Of a stretch of 64,000 nucleotides of DNA, positions 11,217-22,577 are shown piece after piece. The number at the start of each line of letters is the position of its first letter. Position 1 is the first letter of the stretch. The notes beneath the pieces were generated by a model. It saw nothing but the letters and a program-made list of their open reading frames with translations. It had not been told where the DNA came from and did not search any database. Where the stretch lies: NCBI RefSeq assembly GCF_020184175.1, contig NC_065531.1, positions 43,607,213-43,671,212 on the forward strand. Reading direction: 5' to 3'. The position numbers and the translations under genes were made by a program. Source of the stretch: Aphis gossypii (taxonomy: Eukaryota; Arthropoda; Insecta; Hemiptera; Aphididae).

Positions 11217-11600
11217 TTATGGTGTACATGATAAAAATTGTAGGCACAAGTGTCCGCAGTTTGTCGTATTGTATTTTTGATGTCTGTCGTAATTATATTT
11301 AATATTACACCCGTTGAAATATTTTTGTAGTTCTAACGGTGGCGGTAAATTTCCAAAACTATCATGATATTTAACCTGTTGTCCATTTTTTTTTATACGC
11401 TACCCAATGCGTACCTGTACCGATTTCGAGATCTAAATTAACTACGGCCTACTCACGATGCTTAATTTTCAGAGGCAACTTGTCCCTGGAAAATACACCA
11501 ATGAAATGAGGTATTTTCATCATGTCAGCGTATTTTATAATCTCATAATCATACAACGCTCTATCGGGTAACGTAAAAATTAGTTTTTGTCGTTTTTCTA
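11217..11600 (-). pseudogene. Polinton adenain-like cysteine protease, one stop and one frameshift
   Basis: Minus-strand frame just upstream of the minor capsid start and overlapping it. Motifs in order: MMKIPHFIGVFSRDKLP, then GTGTHWVAY (catalytic His), YHDSFGN (Asp/Asn region) and NCGHLCLQFL (catalytic Cys). These match the maturation protease of Polintons and adenovirus-like elements, which trims capsid precursors. A TAG lies near 11453 between the first and second motifs, and a frameshift sits in an A-run near 11391. The start codon is unclear. The stop (11217-11219) lies ten bases inside the next gene, a tight virus-like arrangement. Confidence 0.7.
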
Positions 11601-12413
11601 GCTTTCTTTACTGACCCCCCTTTGTAAGGTGTCAAGTATAAACCTTTACCTTTGACAATTTTATAAGATCGCCCGCTATGTGGCGTAAGATATAAACCTT
11701 TTCCTAAATGAATAGGTGTGTTTTTGCGGACTTTAAATCATTTACGACTTTTACTATGTTACCGACTCCGCCGGTAAGCGCGCCTAATGCCGATAAACCG
11801 GCAAAAATAGGTATTAAAGGTAAAACACCACCCTTTTTATGTATAGGTATAATTCTTGGAGTTTTAGTTTTCTTATTTTTCTTTTTTTTAGCAGCTGTCA
11901 GACATGTTTTTATTAATTTGGTTATATTTTTTTCATTAATTTTATTTTTGATCGATTTTTTAGCCGCCAAAACCACTTGTTTAAAACTGCAACCAGCGCC
12001 AATCTTCCGTTTAGCCTTCATAGCTGTAGTAACCAACCAGGATGCAGCTTTTTCTTTAATACCAGTGTCTTTAGATTTAAACACTTCCCAAGCTTGATTT
12101 TCTAATATTTTATCAGCTTTATGTCTATCGTTCAGCGAATTACTTTTTTCGTAAGCTATATCATGAGCTCTTGCCAACTCATCTAATTTGTTAATACCTC
12201 GTTCACCACGTGCTAATTTTTCTTTTAATTTAGTACCAGGACCAGCAAATCTGTAAAAAAAAAAAAAATAAATAAAAATATTTATAATATATGATTTAAT
12301 TATATAGCGACTTACCTATATCCGGGTAGATGTATTTCCACAGGCAAATGATTTATAACCGAGTTAATAAGACCGGAACCCTTATTGCTGTTTCGCTTAC
12401 GAACGCGAGACAT
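11561..12413 (-). pseudogene. Spliced Polinton virion-type protein with phospholipase A2 motif
   Basis: Exon 1 is 12413-12316 (MSRVRKRNSNKGSG... ending HLPGY). The intron 12315-12251 has a GTAAG donor and a T-rich ACAG acceptor, and exon 2 begins at 12250 with RFAGPGTKL. The calcium-loop motif GPGT and the helix motif RAHDIAYEKS with a downstream DRHKAD are those of the secreted-type phospholipase A2 domain found in parvovirus VP1 and some adintovirus-like elements. There it opens endosomal membranes during entry. Then follow a Lys-rich stretch, a hydrophobic Gly/Ala segment (IPIFAGLSALGALTGG) and, after a frameshift at about 11705, a tail with two GKGLYLTP repeats ending at the TAG at 11561. 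Confidence 0.7.
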
Positions 12414-12458
12414 CGTATGACGCTTTCAAGTTCATAGCATAGGTATTTATAGTGAAAA

Positions 12459-13137
12459 ATGCGATTTATCGAACAAGAGAAAAAATTATGTATTTATAAT
12501 ATTGATACTCCGGATACAATACAGTTTAGGCATGGTGAGCTATTTCCAAACACTATACGTTCATTGGTGTTGGGCAGTTCTGGTTGCGGTAAAACAAATT
12601 TGATATATTTTCTACTCGTTGACGAAAACAGGTTACGATTTGAAAAAGTTTATATATATTCTAAAACGTTTGAACTACCAAAATATAAATTATTGAAACG
12701 TATAATCGATGATATTGACAGTGTTAACATTTTTACATTTTTCGAGAATGATAAGGTTATTTCACCTGAAAAAGTTTTACCAAACTCTATATTCATAATG
12801 GACGATGTTTTGGGAGAAAATCAGCAAGTTATACGGGAATTTTTCGCACGCGGACGTCATAATAAAATAGATATATTTTATCTGGCTCAGAGTTATTGAA
12901 AAGTACCTAAACAGTTGATCCGAGATAATGCTAATTTAATAGTATTATTCAAACAAGACGAAACTAATTTAAAACATGTATACAATGAACATTGTTCGGT
13001 GATATGACATATACACAATTTAAGCATTTTTGCGTTACATGCTTGAATCGTGATAGATTTGCATTCGTTGTTATTTGTAAAGATAGTGACCGTGATAACG
13101 GACGTTATCGTTTTGGATTTGATATGTACGTCATTAT
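12459..13137 (+). pseudogene. Polinton packaging ATPase (A32/FtsK-HerA-like), broken
   Basis: Starts divergently 45 bp from the phospholipase-motif gene. Walker A is GSSGCGKTN (about residues 44-52), Walker B is SIFIMDDV, followed by REFFARGRHNKIDIFYLAQSY. A TGA (12897-12899) then interrupts. Beyond it the same frame continues KQLIRDNANLIVLFKQDETN, and after a frameshift near 13000 it resumes to a C-terminal DNGRYRFGFD and two stops at about 13137. Family members pump element DNA into the capsid. The catalytic motifs are intact, but the stop removes the C-terminal third. Confidence 0.85.
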
Positions 13138-13181
13138 ATAATGAGATACAAATAGAAAATATTAACATTTCAAACGCAGTC

Positions 13182-13915
13182 ATGAAGGATGAAGGTAGTA
13201 TATTAGATGAGTTAGTTAAAGCTAAAGAAAATATTAAACGTAAACATATTGAATTGAAAACTGGTGAGGCAAATGTTCAACAATTATTGTCACAAACTTT
13301 CAAGCCTATCATCGACCCCTTAACTAAAATATCAGATACAAACCATTCGACATCAAACGAGAAAAATAACAACGAATCGACTTTTAATGAGAACTATCAA
13401 CAAGAAATTGAAAATTGGTTTCACTCTACAGATTTAGATAAAACCTATGTCCCGAAAAATTTTCAGATGGAAATATTATTCTAGGCGAAAAAGAAGTTAA
13501 AGTTATCGAACAATCTATTCTAATTGATGGTAATAATTATCCATCAACGCCGGGTCTAATCCAGTTATTATTTTTGAAAAAACCATTTATTTATTCCGAT
13601 AACGATCTAGAAGTATATAAATCTATATTAATACAAACATCGGCACATTTGACTTTAAAAAGTAAAAAAATCAAAAAAACTGGTTCTAAATATAAGGATA
13701 TAATACGTAAATTATTCCCCTCGGGTGGTCATCTATCTATGAAATTACAAAAAAATAACTTAGTGTATTGGGATAATCCGAATGAGTTATTCGACCGTCT
13801 AAGATTACTTTTGGCTTCGAAAGCTGGTGGTAATACAGGCGTTTCCAATGAAATTATATCGATTTTTGAAGAATTATATGAAGCTGGGATAATAAAACGA
13901 ATACCTAATGTCTAA
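13182..13915 (+). pseudogene. Conserved Polinton-associated gene of unknown function, one frameshift
   Basis: First part from ATG 13182 (MKDEGSILDELVKAKENIKR), coiled and charged, to a frameshift around 13465. Second part runs to 13915 and carries the well-conserved block with TPGLIQLLFLKKPF, FPSGGHLSMKLQKNNLVYW and FEELYEAGIIKRIPNV at the C-terminus. I know this C-terminal block as a recurrent companion of Polinton integrase and ATPase genes in insects, but not its biochemical role. Its stop overlaps the integrase start. Confidence 0.6.
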
Positions 13916-14809
13916 ACGTGAAATCACTATTGAACTACACAAACCGTCCCGGAAAAATTTCGTTAGGCGCAGAGTTAAGATACATGGAAAAAATGATTTA
14001 TGGCAAGCTGACTTGGTGGAAATGATACCGTATTCAAAGAAAAATAAAGGTTACAAGTATATTTTATGCGTTATAGATTGTTTTACTAAATTTGCGTGGG
14101 CTATAGCATTAAAATCGAAAACTGGGAAAGAAGTCACAAACGCGATGTCTAAAATATTAATAGATAGAGCACCGAAACTTTTACAACTCGATAACGGAAA
14201 AGAATTTTACAACACTAATTTCAATAATCTGATGGCAAAATATAACATACACAAATATTCTACATTGCAAAAGCATGTAATGTTGAACGATTTAATCGTA
14301 CACTAAAAGAAAAAATGTTTAGAGAGTTTACGGCACGTGGCTCATATGAATGGATTTCAATTTTACCAAAACTGCTTAATGAATACAATAATTCAAAACA
14401 CAGAACTATAGGAATGATACCAGTGCAAGCAGATTTAAATCCTACGTCAGTGACTATAAAATAACGTGAAATTAATAATGAAAAAATTAAATTAAAAGTT
14501 GGTGATAACGTTCGTATCAGTACACAAAACGGTGTGTTTACAAAAGGTTATTTGCCTAACTGTTCAACTGAAATATTTGAAATTATTAAAATAAATAAAA
14601 CATTACCCGTCACTTATCAGTTACAAGATTATACGAGTAAACTGATTGCCGATTGATTTTACTCAGCGGAAATACATAAAACCGAACACGCGAACGAATA
14701 CCTGATCGAAAAAATTATACGTAAAAAATAAAATAAAATGCTTGTCAAGTGGCTTGGATTTGATAACACACATAATAGTTGGATAAATACACGTGATGTT
14801 AAAATATAG
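13908..14809 (+). pseudogene. Polinton retroviral-type integrase with chromodomain, broken
   Basis: The RNase-H-like core shows the catalytic residues: Asp in DLWQADLVEM, Asp in LLQLDNGKEF, and Glu in NVERFNRTLKEKM, the last after a frameshift near 14265. Downstream are REFTARGSYEWI, an SH3-like region (KLKVGDNVRI) and a chromodomain-type end (MLVKWLGFDNTHNSWI) before the TAG at 14807. Stops at about 14462, 14655 and 14731 disrupt it. In intact elements it joins the linear element to host DNA and makes short target duplications. It usually lies close to a terminal repeat, so the right end should be near here. Confidence 0.85.
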
Positions 14810-15137
14810 TGTCAGCAAATACTATAGATAAGAATACGGGACAGTCAATGTTATAATACTTGCGACATATCCCCCAAAATCGTGGTGGTTGCCTATATGA
14901 AAAATCCTTGGGCGTAGTCAACCTATGATAAGGAAGTACTGTTACAATATTTTAATTTTTAGTTTGATGGTACAAACCATGAACATATAATACAAACTAC
15001 AAAGTACAAATTAATATTTATATTATCTGTTGTAGTATTTCTACTGGAAACTTAATGTTGAAGAAAAATTAGTAGGTAATTATAAAAAAAAAAATACTAT
15101 AATATACATAATAATTTTACTATAAATTGATAATAGT
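14810..15137. other. Non-coding stretch, expected site of the Polinton right terminus
   Basis: No gene. It should contain the right terminal inverted repeat, but with the left end missing I cannot mark it. The last 100 bp are plain AT-rich DNA leading into the P-type transposase remnant. Confidence 0.4.
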
Positions 15138-16790
15138 TTTTTAACTTAAAAGGAAAATTATATAAATATAAATATTATTATTTACATATGTACTATTTTT
15201 TTTTTTAACGAAAGAGTTAATAGTGACATTTAAAATTTTATCGACTAACAAATATTGACATTCTAAACATATGTCTAGTGTCTTAAACAAAAATGTATTT
15301 ATTAAATTGATCATTCTCAATTTTATATTTACCCTACTACTTGAAATTAATTTGTAAATATTATTGTTAAAAAGGCAGATAACGTTTTGGTCGTTTTGGA
15401 CATAAACTAGTGTTGGTTGAAGTGAATACAACAATTTAGCACCTTCGTACTGTTTCATTGAAATATGAATATATGCCAAATTCACTTCTGGTTCTTTGGT
15501 TGCAAGCTTTTGAAGACATTCATTGTGATTCAATTTTGAAACACTCCACCCAGCAATATATGCTACAGTATTTTCTTCATGGATATTTTGTGTAATGAAT
15601 GTTTTGTTCATATCACTAAGAATATCATCGTCTTCAGGGTTCCATTTTGGAGAACTTTTCAAGTGTTGTAACTTAAGGTGAAGTTTTGGTTTATGTTTAA
15701 GTAATTTATCACATTTAGTTAAAAACGTATTGCTATCTATTTCACAGTTTGCTTCTTTTGATGGATCTAATAACTGATTTGCCATACAAATGCGTACTGC
15801 TGAGAAGAATTTTGTAGAGTCAGGAGTTGTATTATTTCCTCCCTTAGCTCGTACTACTGAAAACCAACTTTCAATACAATCTTGGGTTAAATTGCGACTA
15901 TGAAGAATTCAAAATCAAAATTCAATTTCAAATCTTCAAATAAATATTTCAAACATGATATGTTTGCAATCCAACCTGTGATACATGGTGGTTGCTTACC
16001 CGTTCTATTTTGTACATGTATTTTTGTCAATACTTTGCAAGCTTCATTCAAAAGTTGCCAATGACTTGAGTTTTCAGTTAATGGTTTTCTGTATATCTTT
16101 GATTCTTTGAAAGAAATACGAGTTAAATGTATCAAATAAATTATCCATAAATTGAATGAAGTTTGCAGTATTAATGGCTTTAGAAGGTAGCATATTATGG
16201 GCAATTAATGTCATCATCCCTGAACTAACTGAGTGACTTAAAATTTGAGAGGCCAGACATACTCGCATGGGTGAAAATGGTGGCAATTGTATATGGATAT
16301 CCTTAATTTTAGGAGCAAGTCTTGGAGATTTATTTTTGTCTAAATTGTAAAATTATACAATATAATCCCAGGAGTAACACTTGTTTTCATAAATCAAATT
16401 ATATTTTTTTAAATTGTTTCGAACTGATTTTAGTAGGTGTGGTGTGTCATACATAAAATAAATTTTATCTTCATTATGAGTTATGAAAGGAAATTCGCTT
16501 GTCACATTCAAGATTTTACGAAGTTGCTGATTATTAGTACCTTGATCACAAACCACAATTTTAGGAATCAATCCAATGGATTTTAGTTTAAATATAGCAT
16601 TCATTAGCACTGATTTTAGTTGCATTCCTGAAGGAGCTCTACATGAAAAGTAATATCCAATGACTTGCTTTCAAGAAGATTTAATGCCTTTTATCATAAA
16701 TACTAGTGCTTGATTACATTTTTTAGTCGTTTTTAAATCAATTTCTGGACCATAGTCTTCAAACCCATACCCGAGTAGCAATTCTTGTGT
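15138..16790 (-). pseudogene. P-element-type (THAP9-like) transposase remnant lacking the THAP domain
   Basis: Read right to left: EDYG and a Lys-rich piece (16780-16630), GYYFSCRAPSGMQLKSVLM, then IVVCDQGTNNQ (catalytic Asp region) and YDTPHLLKSVRNNLKKY (16625-16353). Next come SQILSHSVSSGM and the FMDNLFDTFNS region (16286-16060), CITGWIANISCLKYLFEDL (about 15950), and, after frameshifts, LTQDCIESWFSVVRAKGG and the C-terminal part 15785-15141. This order matches P-element/THAP9 transposases, which cut and paste DNA with GTP. The N-terminal THAP DNA-binding finger is not present, and several frameshifts and stops occur. No terminal repeats were found around it. Confidence 0.75.
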
Positions 16791-17164
16791 TTAACGTCGG
16801 TTATTTAAAACTGTGTTCTAATACCAGTGCTAACACTGTTGATTAACATTCATAAAAAACCCAGACGGTTCAGAGAAGGTTTTGATGTACGACTCGTAAA
16901 CTAATTATTTTAGTTCGGTTTAATGTCGGTTTTATGGACAGTGAACCGTATACATATCGTTGTAATAAACTAACATTGACCGAACCGTTCATACACAGTG
17001 TTTCGTTACAGTGTAAGAAAACATTGATTGCACTGTACACCTTATCGGTTATAAATAGTGGATATTTATAAAATGCGCGGTTTAAAATTTATATTGTTAT
17101 TAATTTATTATATATTATTGTTTTATTTTTGTGTAGTTTCGATGATTATATTATAAGTATTTAT
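16791..17164. other. Non-coding spacer between P-type remnant and P-like MITE
   Basis: No frame or repeat I can assign; ordinary AT-rich DNA. Confidence 0.4.
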
Positions 17165-17513
17165 CATGGCTAAATAACATGGTATGACGGCAACTGCTCA
17201 CTGCGCATGATGACTACGTCATCCGGTCTCGGTAAAAAGGCGCGAAATCAAATATTGTATTTTCCATTTTTCCATTGCTCTACATTATGAATTATAATCA
17301 ATATAAATATGCAGTAGTAATAATAATAGTATAATATATTTATAGAAAATGTCCAACTCAACACAATATATTATTATAATACAATAAGAATTCCCGCTAA
17401 ATAGTATTTCAAATTGTGAGACCGGCTGACGTCATTTTTCAAGTGATAACAATGAATGCGCGTAACAACTGAATATCGTCAGAGTTGCTGTCATACCATG
17501 TTATTTAGCCATG
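17165..17513. mobile_element. P-element-like MITE with 31-bp terminal inverted repeats
   Basis: 349 bp with 31-bp inverted repeats at 17165-17195 and 17483-17513 that differ at one base. Each starts CATGGCTAAATAACATGG. The flanks are near-identical octamers, GTATTTAT (17157-17164) and GTAATTAT (17514-17521). The Drosophila P element has 31-bp repeats starting CATGATGAAATAACAT and makes 8-bp duplications, so both the ends and the target size fit the P superfamily. There is no coding capacity. A P-type transposase remnant lies less than 400 bp to the left, although it need not be the one that moved it. Confidence 0.85.
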
Positions 17514-17716
17514 GTAATTATAATCAATAATGATACTAAATTAGTTAACATTGCACTTGATTCATTTACTCGTTCGTGCTTTTTCTTTGTTGTATGTGAT
17601 AAATGATGATGCATTGATGCATATTATAAAGTTTATATAACTGTTAAAGTGTAAAAACAAAACACGTGTTTTTGTTTCATTTCGGTGTGTCAAATTTTAA
17701 TTTATGAACTGTTAAA

Positions 17717-20700
17717 ATGTAAGTAGCTTCCAATTATTTAATAGTTTTAGATATTAGTTATGACTAGGTTCCTATTACTTATTTACATGCATGATTAAAT
17801 TTAATAATTCCTTGTTAACAAAATTATTGTGTGTGTTAAATATTTCTGTACTATTACAATACTTTATTAATATAATTATTAGAGTTAAAGAACAATGTAT
17901 GTACTTATTGTACTTGTACCTATACATGGCTTTACAAATATTTTTTAATATCTAAACATTGGCTAGTGAATTTAAAATAGGTCTTAAAAAATTACTTATT
18001 TTCTATGAATCCTATGTTTTTTCTTTACTGATCTTGTGGATCCATGTAAAAATGTCATGATCATATTAATAAGAACACAGCACACATAGTATTTTTATAG
18101 AATAGGTAACTATAAAAATTGCACATTCATCATATATAAAAATTAAGAAAAATAAGAATTTATGATATAATCGTTTATACCCAAAGTCTATTTTAAGTAA
18201 AAATGATTGGTATTATTAGTAAGGACAGTACTTTTTCTTTTATATATTAGATATGTATATATAGTTACCATCTAATAATACAAATAATATGGGGAGAATA
18301 AGTGCAGCTAAGAGAATAAGTACTTGTTAAATATTAAGTTTAGGTGCATTTGTTGCAATGTACATTGGTAAGTTTTGTTTGTGTTTAATTTCTTTTACAT
18401 ATTATATATGTAGGTAATACTATTAAATAAGTAACTTTGTCCAATGTGTTATTTTATGTGTACCAACCATAGTGGTGTACAATAGGTAAATACATTATAT
18501 ATATTATAGTGTTTTTATAATAGAAATATTTGTCAAACTAATGATTATAATATAATATGTTATAGACATGTTAACAATTCAGAAAGGCTAGTTTGTTGTT
18601 TATAATTTCAGATTTCTGACATTTAATTATATTTTTAAATAGGTCAAAATCTACTAGATATCGTCAAAGAAAAAGGGCTGCACTCTATGTAACTTCATTA
18701 TTTCCATTTTATAGTGAAGAGCATTTAGAAAATAATCCAAGTCTCGATCCAAGTTCTCTCATTACAAATATAATTACACCCGCTTCATTGCCCATTAATA
18801 ACACTCCTAATACTAATTCTGTTGAAGTTAACACATTCGATAATGATTGTAATATCTTTTGTAATGGTGATGAAAATTCTGATAACCTTAGTAATAATTC
18901 AAGTTCAGATAGTGATGTTAACAGTAATATATTGTCAGAAGATGAAAAATGTGAAAATGTTGAATTGATAATTGCTAGGTGGGCCTGTAGAAATTCTATA
19001 TGTCATTCTGTATTAGATGATTTATTAATTTCTTTATCAAAGTGCTCTCAATTTAAAAATTTGCCTAAAGATTCTCGCACATTATTACATACTCCTTCAA
19101 CTACTGTACTCAAAAACATTACAGGCGGTGTGTATTATCATTTTGGAGTTGTAAATGAAATCGAATATTTATTCAAGACTTTAAAAAATGTCCCTACTGT
19201 TTTACAACTGGTAGTTGGAGTGGATGGCCTACCATTAATGAAAAACCCTCCAAGTCAGCTATGGCCAATTCTTGGTTATTTTTCAAATATTGTTGTTGAA
19301 AAACCAAAGGTATTCATTATAGGAGCTTACTATGGAAAATCTAAGCCAGGTGAATGTAATGAGTATATGCAGGATTTTGTCGATGAATTGTGTACATTAA
19401 TAAATGTAGGGACTGTAGTAAATAATATAAACATTAATATTTTGTTAAAAGCAATCATTTGCGATACACCTGCCAAATCATATATCTTAAATGTCCGTGG
19501 CCATACATCCAAAAATTCGTGTTTAAGGTGTTACACAATTGGGCAATATGAAAATAATCGTGTTTGTTTTCCAGATTTAACTGCTAACTTAAGAACTCAT
19601 TGTGATTTTATAGCATATAGTGATTCAGAGTTTCACTGTGGTGAAACTATTATTTCTAAAATACCTCAGTTTGACATTATAAATGATATTCCATTCGATT
19701 ATATGCACAGTGTATGCATTAGGGTGATGAAGAAACTTTTACTATTTTGGACTGGTGGTGTAAAACGACACCACTTTACTCTTCCGAAAAATGTGTTATT
19801 TGTGTTAGATGCAAGATTAAATAATTTAGGACAACATGTACCTCATGAATTCCAAAGAAACCCAAATGAGAATAGTAGTAAACACCCAATTCACGATGCG
19901 TCTCGGCTTAAGGCCACAGAACTGAGGCAAATTTTACTTTATACAGGCATGGTTATTTTTCATGATGTTCTTAGTAAAGAAGTATATAATCATTTTTAGA
20001 ATTTTGTGTTGCAATAAGAATTCTCTCTATAGATAATATATCTGATGAGTATAATGAATTTGCCAAAAAACTAATTTATCATTTTGTTGCTACTTTTGCC
20101 CACATCTATGGAAAATGTTACATGTCCCATAATATCCATACAATACTGCATTTGGCTGATGATGTCAAAAAATTTGGGTCCTTGAATACATTTTCTGCAT
20201 TTCCGTTTGAAAATTATATGCAGCCTTTAAAAAAAAAAAATCAAAAGTGGTGTTAAACCGTTGCAGCAACTGGTTTGACGCTATACAGAAGAAAAAATAC
20301 TTTGGGATAGTCAAAAATCAGCATCTGAAAATTACAATGTACCTTATAATTTTCAATGTAAATATAAAAATTGGCCATTTACTGAAGACAGTTGTGAACC
20401 TCAATTTACTGGTTGGAAGATGAAAAATTATATTATAAAATTAAATAAAGCGGATAGTTGTGTAAAAATGAAAAATGGAGATATTGTACAAATAGAAAAT
20501 ATTGCTACATCAAAAACAAGTGATGATACAATACTAATAATTGGACGAAAGTTTAATAAACTATCAAATTTTTTTGATGATCCTTGCGTTCTTCAAATTT
20601 ATTAAGCATAGAAAGTGCATCTAATCTTAGTTATCTCCTCTCTTGGAAGTTGAGTGAAATAAAAGATAAAATGATGTGTCTTCCATTGACTAATAGTAAT

Positions 20701-20733
20701 GTTTTTATAATTTTGCCTTTATTGCATACATAG
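17717..20733 (+). pseudogene. CACTA/EnSpm-like (Tnp2/DUF4218-type) transposase, spliced, frameshifted
   Basis: Best start is an ATG split by an intron: AT at 17717-17718, donor GTAAGT, acceptor AAATAG, and G at 18643, giving MSKSTRYRQRKRAALYVTS. The frame is then open to 19999. Motifs: an acidic Ser/Asn stretch, VGVDGLPLMKNPPSQLWPIL, IGAYYGKSKPGE, KAIICDTPAKSYIL, CLRCYTIGQY and PFDYMHSVC. After a one-base shift in the T-run near 19993 comes a DUF4218-like part (MSHNIHTILHLADD, FSAFPFENYMQPLKK). A second shift occurs in the A-run near 20230, then an in-frame TGA, and a third shift near 20602 before the closing IILPLLHT (TAG 20731-20733). Family members mobilise CACTA-type elements. No CACTA ends could be fixed. 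Confidence 0.75.
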
Positions 20734-21090
20734 TAAATTAATAAATATTTGATAATTTAAAATTATAAAACCCAACTTATACATATATTAAATTTTATTT
20801 TGTAAATAATATTGTTTATAATTTATAATTCATTTTTAAAGTTAATTTATTCCAAGGTTTAGTATTCTTGTTATCCGTTATTATATCCTTTATTAAGAGT
20901 GCTGCACCTATATAATGAATTTAATTAATTTATTAAATATTATTGAGGTGGGGTTAAGATAGGTAAGATTTTTTTATTTAAAATTAATAAAAATAGTTGA
21001 TTATATACTAATACCTATACTGTATTAACTTATTTAAAATAATAATATTTAATTTGTTTAAATTCTTATCAATGTGTTGTAATTTTATAG

Positions 21091-21562
21091 GACTTGGTAT
21101 GTTGTTATTTTTGTTGAAACCAACGAAGTTCAGCATGTTCCAAGCACATGGCTTATTAGTAAGGAAATTTGTTGGTTTCCATACATTCAAAAAGATAAAA
21201 AAGATGTATTTTTCTCTATATCTCAAGTGTCAAATATGATAACAAAATGCACAACTCCAAACATGAAAGATGGTGCTAATTATGCTGTAAAATCAGTTGC
21301 TGGTCCATTTGGTAATAAGAATAATTTTACATTTTTCTATTCAATGTTTTTCCTAATTATATCTCGATGAGTATACCATATCTATTATATCAATTTCATG
21401 ATTTTTAGAAAAAGAAAGTCAATCAAAAAATATGTCCAAAGCCTGGTCGGAACCAGACACATCAGATGATGATAATAGCTATCCAACTAAATCTCCGATA
21501 AGATCATCTCCCAAAAAAAGAAAACTAATACCGAAATTTAATCGTCAACTAGAAAAAGAATT
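21091..21562 (+). CDS. Spliced companion gene of the CACTA-like element, truncated by an assembly gap
   Basis: Exon 21091-21311 opens after a TTTTATAG acceptor and reads TWYVVIFVETNEVQHVPSTW, ICWFPYIQKDK, VFFSISQVSNMI, ending GPFG at a GTAATA donor. The next exon, 21409-21562, restores the frame (EKESQSKNMSKAWSEPDT, then a basic stretch SSPKKRKLIPKF that looks like a nuclear localisation signal) and runs into Ns. The first exon is of the short WxVVxF...VPSxWL type that accompanies such transposases in hemipterans, often with a DUF4806 C-terminus. Here the C-terminus is in the gap. Upstream exons were not identified. Confidence 0.55.
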
Positions 21563-21662
21563 NNNNNNNNNNNNNNNNNNNNNNNNNNNNNNNNNNNNNN
21601 NNNNNNNNNNNNNNNNNNNNNNNNNNNNNNNNNNNNNNNNNNNNNNNNNNNNNNNNNNNNNN
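21563..21662. other. Assembly gap of 100 N
   Basis: Exactly 100 N, the usual placeholder for a gap of unknown size. Sequence on either side need not be adjacent in the genome. Confidence 0.98.
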
Positions 21663-21959
21663 TACGAAATGAAAAAAACAGTTTTCAAATAAGTAACGAT
21701 TTGTTGTACATTAGAAGTTATGATAGGTGTTGAATATTTATTTACTATCATATTGTGTATGTTAAATTTGAATTTAATTATTTATCATTATATATGAAAA
21801 ACAATTTTGAGCGGTGACAGTCTATATTACTAAATATATTTTATAAATTTTATTTTTGATATATTTATTAAAACAATTTTTTTTACTTTTATTATTATAG
21901 TAGGTTAATAAAATTGTTTCTGAAAATATTGCATTTACTATATTATTAGTATTTAATTA

Positions 21960-22474
21960 TCTATATAAAATATATAAAAATGGATTTCTGTCTGTCTGTC
22001 TTTTATACATCCCTAAACAGATGGACAGATTGTGACGAAATTTGGTTCAGAGATATATTAGACCTATGGGCATAAGATAGACCAAGTTAAAAAGTGATAG
22101 ACCCAACTCTAATAGATGGTTGTCATTAGTTTCAATAATAAAAATAATTATTTGTTTTTATGTGTCCTTTGTTTGTTGCCATGGAAACAAACATGCTATA
22201 GCAACCATCTATAAACAAATTTCATTGTAAATCTCAAAATGTCGGTATGAGAACCTCCCGGGGTTGGGCCTATTACTTTTAAACTTAGTCTATAGGTCTA
22301 ATATATCTCTGTACCAAATTTCGTCGCAATCGGTCTGGCAGTTTAGGAATGCAAACAAACAAACAGATGGACAGAAACTATTTTACAGGTAACAAATTTA
22401 ACACACAATTGACAATATGAGACATATAAGAGGTAGAAATTTTAACGGGCTACGAAGTGCACGGGTTCAACTAG
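21960..22474 (+). mobile_element. Short non-autonomous Helitron (515 bp)
   Basis: Begins TCTATATAAAATATATAAAA and ends GCACGGGTTCAACTAG between host A (21959) and T (22475). The internal part has GGATTTCTGTCTGTCTGTC near the 5' end and related GACAGA-type strings near the 3' end. No coding capacity. Its 3' end is a divergent version of the CTAG end of the 6490-8426 element. Confidence 0.8.
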
Positions 22475-22577
22475 TAAAACAATTCAGATATTATTATAAT
22501 ATATTATATATACAATACATGTAGATTGTAGATATATGTTGATCAATATATATGTAGATAATACATGTATTGATATG

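Larger units (their letters stand above)
6155..11229 (-). pseudogene. Polinton minor capsid (penton-like) gene, split by two transposons
   Basis: Three collinear minus-strand pieces. The N-terminus is 11229-11062 (MYTITLTGNSSELSCDFFPP), the middle 8617-8427 (VPVSYTIPTGSYELSEIEM), and the C-terminus 6489-6155 (ends DLRGEPISIRLLIQDL). The hAT element 8618-11061 separates the first two and the Helitron 6490-8426 the last two. In each case the frame and host bases are continuous across the insertion, so both events hit a gene that was still largely intact. A 2-bp surplus in a TA run near 6400-6410 is a further frameshift. The position beside the major capsid and the all-beta-looking C-terminus support the penton-like call. 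Confidence 0.7.
1907..14809. mobile_element. Decayed Polinton/Maverick (adintovirus-like) element with capsid and packaging genes
   Basis: A linear order of genes diagnostic of Polintons: protein-primed-type DNA polymerase remnant (plus, left), small ORFs (plus), then on the minus strand major capsid, minor capsid, cysteine protease and a phospholipase-motif gene, and on the plus strand the packaging ATPase, a conserved unknown gene and a retroviral-type integrase at the right end. Minus and plus modules diverge around 12413-12459. Every larger gene carries at least one stop or frameshift, so the copy is not functional. The long terminal inverted repeats are not visible: the left end is replaced by the Jockey copy and I could not find a matching repeat at the right. 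Two later transposons sit inside it. Confidence 0.85.

Noticed and set aside
11708..12097. 129-codon plus ORF
   Set aside because: Antisense shadow of the phospholipase-motif gene.
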